A DNA stretch of 64,000 nucleotides from Candidatus Kuenenia stuttgartensis. GTDB lineage: Bacteria; Planctomycetota; UBA11346. Every line of letters starts with the position of its first letter. Position 1 is the stretch's first letter. Shown here one piece after another: positions 17,094 to 23,917 of this stretch. The notes below the pieces were generated by a model. That model had not been told where the DNA came from. It was given only the letters and a program-made list of their open reading frames with translations, and made no database searches. The stretch covers positions 19,453 through 83,452 of the forward strand of contig CAMCMZ010000008.1 of the NCBI GenBank assembly GCA_945876185.1, written 5' to 3'. Made by a program: the position numbers and the translations under genes.

Positions 17094-17921
17094 CTATCGG
17101 CTGCGTTCCCAGGCCCGCCAGGAGGTGTACGGCGGCTGGTAGAACGTGAAAAGGCCACCGCCGCGGCGCGAGAAGGCCCAATCGAACACTTCGCCCAGGT
17201 TGAAGCCGAAGCCGACGTAGACCGTGCGTTCGGGCGGGCCGGCGCGATCGGTCGGCTCGAAGCCGCGCGCGTAGTAACCCAGGTGGAGTTCGAGGTAGCG
17301 CAATACGGGCAGGCCGAGATCGCGGGCGAAGGCGCTGCCCTTGAAGGCGAGCAGGTAGCGCTGACCGGCGTAATCGGTGCTGAAGTCCTCGCCCGCGCCG
17401 CTGGTAACGGCCGAGGACGGCCAGTATTCCAGGCGGAAATCCACCAATTGCGCGAGTGCAGGCACTTCCCGGCGCAGCACGCTCCAGGAACTGCCGAGGG
17501 CGTTGAAGACCACGTCCTCGGGGCTGAAGCCATGCGCCGGGCTGAACGAGTCGCCGACTTCCATGAGCAGGGTGGTGCCGAACATCGAAGCCCCGCCCAT
17601 CCAGGCGGCCGGTCGCCGATCATAGCCAAAGTCTTCGTAGATCTCGCTGAAGATGGTGGCTCCGACCAGATTGGTGTAGGCGTGCCCGAGCTTGTCCATG
17701 CCGCCGTGCAGGGTGTCGGCGCCGAACCAGCCTTCGTGGTACACCTTCGGATCGCTTTCCCCGTATTCCCAGAACGCCATCCCGTAGGCGGCGAAGCCGG
17801 CGACCACGGCCGCATTGAGCGCCAGGGCCTTGTCGCCGCGCTCCCAGCCTGGCGCTGCCGGGCTGGGAGCCTCGCCGGCGCCGGCGGCCGCGCAGACTAG
17901 GCCGAGAAGGATCCTGGGCAT
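17094..17921 (-). CDS. DUF2279 exported protein
   Basis: 275 residues. The start at 17921 (MPRILLGLVCAAAGAG) gives a signal peptide and has AGGA about 8 bases upstream; the frame is open further upstream but over ispH sequence. The DUF2279 core is clear: WFGADTLHGGMDKLGHAYTN, SEIYEDFGY, MEVGDSFSPAHGFSPEDVVF and NALGSSW. Family members (YfiM-like) are periplasmic or lipid-anchored proteins of unknown role. It is divergent from ispH with a 202-bp gap containing nothing I can name. Confidence 0.85.
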   Translation of the reverse strand: MPRILLGLVCAAAGAGEAPSPAAPGWERGDKALALNAAVVAGFAAYGMAFWEYGESDPKVYHEGWFGADTLHGGMDKLGHAYTNLVGATIFSEIYEDFGYDRRPAAWMGGASMFGTTLLMEVGDSFSPAHGFSPEDVVFNALGSSWSVLRREVPALAQLVDFRLEYWPSSAVTSGAGEDFSTDYAGQRYLLAFKGSAFARDLGLPVLRYLELHLGYYARGFEPTDRAGPPERTVYVGFGFNLGEVFDWAFSRRGGGLFTFYQPPYTSWRAWERSR

Positions 17922-18123
17922 GGCGCGATCCTTTCGCCCGCCTTGACGTCCGGCGGCGCGCGAACCTACCTGGATTACCGACGATCGTGCAGCCCTGGCC
18001 TCTCCACCCGCCTGGCCTGGGATTAGGCGGTGGTGGCGGCCCGGAGCACAGCAGGCAGGCGTCGGACGTCGATCCCCGCCGCTTCGCGTCTGGCGTGGCT
18101 GAATCGCCGGGGATAGTCCGGCC

Positions 18124-19002
18124 ATGCGCATCACCCTGGCCCAGGCGATGGGGACCTGCTTCGGCGTGCAGGACGCGATCGACCTGGCGCTGCAGCCGGA
18201 GTTCCGCGACAAATTGACCGTCGTCGGGCAGCTCGTCCACAATCCCCAGACCATGGAGCGCCTGCGCGAAAACGGCGTGCGGGTCATCGAGCGCGACCAG
18301 ATCGACTCGATCGCCACCGAGGCGGTGATGGTCACCGCGCACGGCGCGTCGGACGCCACCAAGCAGATGCTGCGCGATCGTGGCCTGACAGTCTACGACG
18401 CCACCTGCCCTTTGGTGATCCGCCTGCATAAGCTGGCGCGTTTTCTTGAGCGCGAAGGATGGTTTCCGGTGGTCGTCGGCGAGGCCGACCACGTCGAGGT
18501 GCGCGGCGTCATCGGCAACCTGAAGTTCGCTGCGGTGGTCCACGACGAGACCGACCTGCCGGCCCTGGCCGGGCACAGCCGCATCGGCATCGTGTCGCAG
18601 ACCACGAACCGCCTGGAAAAGGTGCAGAAACTGGTCGAGGCCATCCGCGCCCTGCCCTGGGTCGAGTCCGTCCGCTTCATCGACACCATCTGCCAGCCGG
18701 TGAAGGACCGCCAGGGCGCGATCAACGTCCTGCTCGGCCAGGACATTGATCTCGGCCTGGTCATCGGCGGCCGCAACAGCGCCAACACCCGCAAACTGCG
18801 CGACCTGATCCTGGATCGCGGCATCGAGGCGCACCATTTCGAGCGTGCCGCCGACCTGGATCCCGCCTGGTTCGTCGGCAAGCAGCACGTCGGCATCACC
18901 GCCGGCACCAGCACGCCGCAGGATGTCATCGCGGAGGTCCACCGCGCGGTGCAGGTGATTGCCGCAGGGCAGACGGCAGGATCGGCCTCCCTCCCAGGCT
19001 GA
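18124..19002 (+). CDS. ispH: 4-hydroxy-3-methylbut-2-enyl diphosphate reductase
   Basis: Last step of the MEP isoprenoid pathway: reductive dehydroxylation of HMBPP to IPP and DMAPP using a 4Fe-4S cluster. 292 residues. The three cluster cysteines are C12 (MGTCFGVQDAI), C95 (YDATCPLV) and C190 (FIDTICQPVKDRQ). Substrate-binding histidines H39 (QLVHNP), H73 (TAHG) and H123 are present, with the acidic proton donor in DHVEVRG. The C-terminal GRNSANTRKL and GITAGTSTP complete the signature. Monocistronic by appearance. Confidence 0.96.
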   Translation: MRITLAQAMGTCFGVQDAIDLALQPEFRDKLTVVGQLVHNPQTMERLRENGVRVIERDQIDSIATEAVMVTAHGASDATKQMLRDRGLTVYDATCPLVIRLHKLARFLEREGWFPVVVGEADHVEVRGVIGNLKFAAVVHDETDLPALAGHSRIGIVSQTTNRLEKVQKLVEAIRALPWVESVRFIDTICQPVKDRQGAINVLLGQDIDLGLVIGGRNSANTRKLRDLILDRGIEAHHFERAADLDPAWFVGKQHVGITAGTSTPQDVIAEVHRAVQVIAAGQTAGSASLPG

Positions 19003-19147
19003 ACGCAACGCGGTATGGTCTCAGGCGTAACCATGGATGGCATCGGTAGGATCCCCCGGCTCTCCAGGCTGATCCTGACGGTCGCTTGGCTGATCCGCCA
19101 AGCACCCCAGGCTTTGGCTGCACCGAACACACCAAGGAATCTGTCGC

Positions 19148-21178
19148 ATGCGATCCCCATTTACATCCCTGGCTGGAATCCTCGCTCTTGGATCCTGTAG
19201 CTGGTCGGCTGCGGGAGAGACTGCGGCTGGCGCGCTTCCACCAACGCCGTCACCGATCGCGGTCGCGGAAGTCGCCGCCTCGCTCGACGGCCGGGCCCTG
19301 GTGGTCAACGGCCAAGCGCAGGTGCCACTCGGTATCTTCGGCGTGCATGCCGTGCATGTCGATGCGACGGTGGTGCAAGACCTCGGCATCGAGGCTTCGA
19401 GAGAATTGTTGACGCTCCCCGCTGCTGCCACGCGGATGATGGGTAAGGGTGGTGAACTCAACCCGGTGCTGGCGAAACTTCCGGTCTTCATCGACTGCCA
19501 GGGTGATCGCTATCAGGCACCGCCGCCGCTCATCAATCCGAAGTGGAAAGAAGCGTGTGCGAACATCGGCAGCAAACAGGGTGAACTCTGGAAGATGCTC
19601 GAGGGCAAGGTTGCCCACCAAGGCATCACCCAATGGTGGAACGAACCGTACCTCAACTGGGCCGAACGTTCGGCTGGGGCAAACTGTAGTTCGCTCAGCC
19701 AGGTGCACTACGACCTGACCAAGGCGGTCGAGGGTGGCCCGGTGACGATCAAGGGCTGGACAGAGCCGCTGGCGCACTTCCGTTGGCGCGGCCTGTGGGC
19801 GGTGCGTTATGCCGAAGGCAAAGACCGGGCGGGCAAGCCGGTGAAGAACCGGGTTCTTGGCTATGCCGTCAAATTGCCTGCGGGTGCGCAGGAAGGCGAC
19901 ACCTTCAAAGCCAAGAGTCCGCGCTATTGGCAGGAGCCCAACACGGAATACGAGTGGACGGTGGAAAAATATTGGTTGCCCGTCGATCCGAGCCTGGACT
20001 TGGACAAGGGGTTTTTCTGGTCCGGCAAGCAGAACCTCGACTTCTACCGCTGGAGTTTCGGCGCCTGGGCGGGGGCCCTGAAAGCCGCCAACCCGGCGGT
20101 GACCGTGCTGGCCGGTTGGGACTTCAACTACGACGCCGGTGACTGGTGGATGTGGGCAGAGATGTACCGGCCCCTGCTGAAGGAGTTTCCGACCCTGATC
20201 GATGGCGTGACCGAGCACCACTACGGCCTGCCCCCCGAAAGCATCCAGGCCTGGTACGAGGTCGCGGCCGCAGATTCCTGGGCAATCACCGGCAAGGCGG
20301 TGAAATCGTGGAACACCGAGTGCCAGGGCAGGCTGGATCCGGCTGTCTACGGTGCTACCGCGAACGCCGTCGGGGCGGAATCGCCAGTCAAGCGGATGCA
20401 GGAATCACGCTACAACCTGGGCGACATGATCGGGCTGATCGCCCGCACGCCGGACAAGGTTGGCTCGCGCACCGTCCACAATTTCGCTGGTAATCTGTGG
20501 AATCAGTGCGGCGCGGCCTGGGCCCTGCGGCTGCTCAAGCCGCTGCGCGGAAACCTGCTGGCGGTTTCGTCTGCGGATCAACGGGTGTATCTCGCGGCAG
20601 CCCGGCGCCTGGACGGTCAGATCGCGGTGGCCGGGTTCAATCAACGGCCCGATCCGGTGAACGTCGTGCTCACGTCCGAGGGCGACAGCGGGGTTGTGCG
20701 CCGTCTGGTGATTGATGAGGCCACCGACTTCCTACGCATCCAGGAGGACGCCGTCCGGCCCGAGGCCGGTGCGTTCCGCTTCCGTCTCGCCTCCAATGAA
20801 GGCGTGCTGCTGGTGCTGACCGGAAAGATTCCCGCCAGCCTGCCGACTGTCGAACGCCAGCAATTTCACGCGGTCGAAGGCGCGCTGCACCGCCCGGTGC
20901 CAGGCAAACCGGTTGCCTTGACCATCACCCTACCGGCGGCGGCACTTGCCGGGGCCAGCACCGCCAGCTTGCGCGTGGTGACCGACGGCGCCGAGGGCCT
21001 CGTGCTCCGGCTCAACGGCAAGTCTGTCCCGTTCACCAAGGTGCTGCCGGTCACCGACGTCACGATCCCGCTCGACCTGATCGTCGCCGGTCCCAACAAG
21101 CTGGAAGCCGACCTGCCGGAGAAATCGCTCTTGTGCGCTGCCAGCATCGTGGTGGAGCGCGTTCGGCCTGGGAAATGA
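19148..21178 (+). CDS. Secreted glycoside-hydrolase-like protein (clan GH-A type)
   Basis: 676 residues with a signal peptide (SLAGILALGSCSWSAAGE). AAGGA lies 9 bases before the ATG. A TIM-barrel glycosidase is suggested by WWNEPYLNW, where E166 would be the acid/base, and SWNTECQGR, where E391 would be the nucleophile, in the order and setting of clan GH-A enzymes. A beta-sandwich-like C-terminal domain follows (about 430-676). I cannot assign a GH family or substrate. Between the two glutamates is an unusually long 225-residue stretch rich in Trp and Tyr, likely a substrate-binding insertion. A small perfect hairpin (GCTTGGC/GCCAAGC, 19083-19102) lies upstream. Confidence 0.7.
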   Translation: MRSPFTSLAGILALGSCSWSAAGETAAGALPPTPSPIAVAEVAASLDGRALVVNGQAQVPLGIFGVHAVHVDATVVQDLGIEASRELLTLPAAATRMMGKGGELNPVLAKLPVFIDCQGDRYQAPPPLINPKWKEACANIGSKQGELWKMLEGKVAHQGITQWWNEPYLNWAERSAGANCSSLSQVHYDLTKAVEGGPVTIKGWTEPLAHFRWRGLWAVRYAEGKDRAGKPVKNRVLGYAVKLPAGAQEGDTFKAKSPRYWQEPNTEYEWTVEKYWLPVDPSLDLDKGFFWSGKQNLDFYRWSFGAWAGALKAANPAVTVLAGWDFNYDAGDWWMWAEMYRPLLKEFPTLIDGVTEHHYGLPPESIQAWYEVAAADSWAITGKAVKSWNTECQGRLDPAVYGATANAVGAESPVKRMQESRYNLGDMIGLIARTPDKVGSRTVHNFAGNLWNQCGAAWALRLLKPLRGNLLAVSSADQRVYLAAARRLDGQIAVAGFNQRPDPVNVVLTSEGDSGVVRRLVIDEATDFLRIQEDAVRPEAGAFRFRLASNEGVLLVLTGKIPASLPTVERQQFHAVEGALHRPVPGKPVALTITLPAAALAGASTASLRVVTDGAEGLVLRLNGKSVPFTKVLPVTDVTIPLDLIVAGPNKLEADLPEKSLLCAASIVVERVRPGK

Positions 21179-21181
21179 CCG

Positions 21182-21784
21182 TTACCCCGGCGTGCTGACG
21201 GCCTTGACTACCAGCGCCCGCAGCGGTTCCGCCAACGGGATGGTCAGCGCGGCCGTCTGGGCCGCAGAACTCATCTTGCGCCAGGTCTTGCGGATGATGT
21301 CAAGCCACTTGGCCTCGCTGTAGGCCTCGTCGTGGGCCTTGCCGGCGGCGAAGTCTGCGAGCTCGAACTCCAGGAAGACCAGGCAGGCCGCGTCTTCCAG
21401 CGCTTGGCTGCCGGAATTGCCGCGCAAATCAGTCTTGGCGATCCAGGCGCGGGCCTGGTCAGCTGCCTCCACGCTGACACCGGCCTCGATCAGCAGCGCC
21501 CTCGCCCGGTCGGCCTGGCGATGGTAGAGCGAGGTGCGCCAGCGCAGGTAGCCGGCCCGATCCTGCGGAAACGACGCGCGCGGCACGGCCCAGCGCTCGA
21601 GGTGCTGGCAACGGGCCGCCAAGCGCAGGAGCGGATCGGCGTCAGGGTGGAGCCGGATCAGCCAATCTTCCACACGGTCAGCATAGCGGAGTTCAGCCGG
21701 AGCGTCCTGATCAAGCTCCGGATCCAGGGCGTGGACGGCATCGATCAGGGTGCGGGCACGGACAAAGACGTCGGGATCGGTCAT
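21182..21784 (-). CDS. DUF4202 family protein
   Basis: 200 residues, fully helical and soluble. The family's histidine/arginine-rich segments are visible: AARCQHLERWAVPRASFP, YLRWRTSLYHRQA and KTDLRGNSGSQALEDAACLVF followed by EFELADF. The histidine/aspartate pattern resembles HD-like metal sites, but activity in this family is not established. It ends 3 bp from the convergent glycosidase-like gene, with no terminator between them. Confidence 0.88.
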   Translation of the reverse strand: MTDPDVFVRARTLIDAVHALDPELDQDAPAELRYADRVEDWLIRLHPDADPLLRLAARCQHLERWAVPRASFPQDRAGYLRWRTSLYHRQADRARALLIEAGVSVEAADQARAWIAKTDLRGNSGSQALEDAACLVFLEFELADFAAGKAHDEAYSEAKWLDIIRKTWRKMSSAAQTAALTIPLAEPLRALVVKAVSTPG

Positions 21785-21856
21785 GGCAGGCAGCGTGCGT
21801 CGGTGCGAAGGACGGACAATCCGCTGGTCGTCCCGGTCGGCACGTCGGACGGGGGC

Positions 21857-22078
21857 TCACGACAACGATTGCACCACCGGCTTCCGTCGTTGCATGAATC
21901 CCAGCACCAGGGCCATGTCGTCGGCGCGCATGACCACCAGCGGGCCATGTTCCTCGGAGGTCACCGCCACGATCGGCAGCGGATTGCCGGGATGGTCGGC
22001 GCTGCCGAGAATCTCCCGCCGCAGCGCGGCATCGATGTCGTTGATGGTATTTAGGCAGCGGGTGGCGGGCATGGTCAT
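21857..22078 (-). CDS. Small hypothetical protein
   Basis: 73 residues, starting at ATG 22078 and lying between the cyclophilin gene and the DUF4202 gene on the same strand. The plan, a short N-terminal helix, then strands PIVAVTSEEHGPLVVMRADD and a final helix, faintly resembles Phd/YefM antitoxin folds, but no toxin gene is adjacent and I would not name it on that basis. Composition fits the neighbours. Confidence 0.5.
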   Translation of the reverse strand: MTMPATRCLNTINDIDAALRREILGSADHPGNPLPIVAVTSEEHGPLVVMRADDMALVLGFMQRRKPVVQSLS

Positions 22079-22131
22079 GGCGGTCCCCAGGGCAGGAACG
22101 CGCGCCGCATGCCAACTGCCAACCGGAGGGC

Positions 22132-23028
22132 TCAGGGAGTGGACTTGGGTGCAGGCGTGGCTGGTGCCGCCGAAGCGACCAGCCGGATGCTGCGGATGAC
22201 CACCGGTTCGACCGGCCGGTTGCCTGCGCCGGTCGCGACGGCGCCGATCGCCTCCACCACCTCCATACCGGCCACCACCTGGCCGAACACGGTGTGCTTG
22301 CCGCGCAGGTGCGGCGTGTCGCCGAGGTTGATGAAGAACTGGCTGCCGTTGGTGTTCGGGCCCGAATTCGCCATCGCCAGGCTGCCGCGCACCGGCGGAT
22401 GCGCCGGCGCGAGTTTGGCATCGTAGCGATAGCCGAGGTGCTGGTTGAACTCGACCAGGCTCATCTTCGCCATCTGGTCGAGAAGCTGGTCGACGAGTTG
22501 CTTGCGCGCGTCGGAGGAGGTTCCCGGAGGCAGGGAGGTGAAGCGCGGTTGAATGAAATTCTTCTCGAATTTCTTCTGATCCTGCGGATTGACCCAGGGA
22601 TGGAACGCGTTGCCGTCGAACGCCTTGGCTTCCATGCCCAGGTTCACCGGGTTGAACTCGTCCTCGAAGGCATAGCCGGGGCCGCCCGCGCCGGTGCCCT
22701 GCGGATCGCCGCCCTGGATCATGAAACCGGGGATGACGCGATGAAAGACCAACCCGTCATAGAACGGCCGAGTCAGCTTCGCTCCTTCGGCCGAGGTGAA
22801 ATCGCGCCTGCCCTCGGCCAGTTCGACGAAGTTCGCGACAGTCTTCGGGCATTCCGCCCGAAACAGTTCGCAGGTGATTTCGCCCTTGCTGGTCGTGATC
22901 ACCACGCGCGGGTTGGCGGCAGCCGGCGGAGTCCCAGGAATGGGCTCACCGGCCGCGACGACACCGAGGCTGAGGGTCAGGGCCAGGGTCTGGATAGAGC
23001 AGAGAATCGGGGTCGGGAAGAAGTTCAT
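22132..23028 (-). CDS. Exported cyclophilin-type peptidyl-prolyl isomerase
   Basis: 298 residues from ATG 23028, which begins a signal peptide (NFFPTPILCSIQTLALTLSL). Catalytic-core motifs are present: FYDGLVFHRVIPGFMIQGGD, AMANSGPNTNGSQFFINLGD and HTVFGQVVAGMEVVEAI. Between the two halves (FEDEFNP and RGSLAMANS) there is an insertion of about 75 residues that is largely helical and charged, not found in compact bacterial cyclophilins. The protein should assist folding of exported proteins. Confidence 0.93.
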   Translation of the reverse strand: MNFFPTPILCSIQTLALTLSLGVVAAGEPIPGTPPAAANPRVVITTSKGEITCELFRAECPKTVANFVELAEGRRDFTSAEGAKLTRPFYDGLVFHRVIPGFMIQGGDPQGTGAGGPGYAFEDEFNPVNLGMEAKAFDGNAFHPWVNPQDQKKFEKNFIQPRFTSLPPGTSSDARKQLVDQLLDQMAKMSLVEFNQHLGYRYDAKLAPAHPPVRGSLAMANSGPNTNGSQFFINLGDTPHLRGKHTVFGQVVAGMEVVEAIGAVATGAGNRPVEPVVIRSIRLVASAAPATPAPKSTP

Positions 23029-23175
23029 GGCGCGGCATGATGGAAATGGATCGGGATCGCGGAAGTGCCCAGGTTTCCGCCTCATGGCGGCCGGACGTCA
23101 TGGATGAACCAAAGGAACCCGGCTATGCTGCGATTCCACGGTCTGTCCGGCGTTGGTTGGATCGCCCCGTGGTCA

Positions 23176-23204
23176 GCGGCCGGTTGCAAACCGGCGGTCC
23201 CAGG
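23176..23204. repeat. Hairpin repeat related to family A
   Basis: GCCGGTTTGCAACCGGC-type hairpin followed by GGTCCCAGG. The flank CCTGGGACCGCC, read on the minus strand, is the same as in the family A arms at 15554 and 15694, while the hairpin itself differs in sequence. Confidence 0.6.
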
Positions 23205-23280
23205 CGCAAGCGTAATCGTTGGCGTTTATTGATGGTCGAAACGCCTGGCCAATCCCACGTCGCAGCGCGGCTAAGAAAAA

Positions 23281-23351
23281 TTACCCCGGCAGGATTCGAA
23301 CCTGCAATGACAGAGTCAAAGTCTGTAGTGTTACCATTACACCACGGGGTA
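23281..23351 (-). tRNA. tRNA-Gln (anticodon TTG)
   Basis: On the minus strand, acceptor arms TACCCCG and CGGGGTA pair fully; the anticodon arm ACAGA-CTTTGAC-TCTGT presents TTG; the T arm GCAGG-TTCGAAT-CCTGC has the canonical TTCGA loop. The discriminator base is A. The 3' CCA is not encoded, and a short T-run (TTTTTC) follows directly, possibly acting in termination. Confidence 0.95.
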
Positions 23352-23535
23352 TTGGGCTGGAATCGTCGCGTTCACGCGCGGTGGCTCGACCGGGATGATC
23401 TCGATGGTGCCCAGGTGGCGATTTTCGAGGACTCGGACCGAGCAACGGCGTAGCAGCGGCACGTTGCGGCGGACCGTGATAGAGGCGGCTGGCTCCGGGT
23501 CAACGTGGTCAGGCCGGCGATCGACGGCGATCGAC

Positions 23536-23866
23536 GGGGCGCCTCCAATGTCGGCCTTCCTGGGAGCGCCGGCGTCTCGCCGGCCGAAAAAGCAGCATCC
23601 GCAGGATGCCAGCATCCGCAAGATGCCCTGGGGATTGGCCATTCGTCCCCAATGTCACAGAAACGCTGGAGAAACGCTTGCGCCCGGGAGCGCCAGGCAC
23701 CAGCCTGGCCGGTGGCACCGGACGGACCGACCCAGCGGAACAACCTGATAATAACCAGCGAAAGAATCCTGATGCTCGGGTTGGGTCTCCCGGCCACCAC
23801 GCAAGAGGTCCAAACCCCAGAGCATCCGCAGGATGGAACCGACCGACTTTTGAGGCAGCCTGCGGC
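23536..23866. repeat. Composite palindromic repeat cluster (family B)
   Basis: The left end (GCCTCCAATGTCGG, 23541) and right end (CCGACTTTTGAGGC, 23843) match the terminal inverted repeats of the single element at 43756-43858. Between them are two GGGAGCGCC hairpins (about 23561-23584 and 23687-23708), two short GCATCC/GGATGC hairpins and unrelated sequence, as if a second repeat had inserted into the first. Frames reading through it encode only repeat-derived peptides. It fills most of the gap between the tRNA and the ECF fusion gene. Confidence 0.75.
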
Positions 23867-23917
23867 GATCGCCCCGGCCGCGTCGTCACAAACGTGCGGC
23901 CGGGTCGCGGCTCTCGC

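Noticed and set aside
21857..22078. Phd/YefM antitoxin
   Set aside because: Similarity is only in broad secondary-structure pattern, and there is no neighbouring toxin gene.
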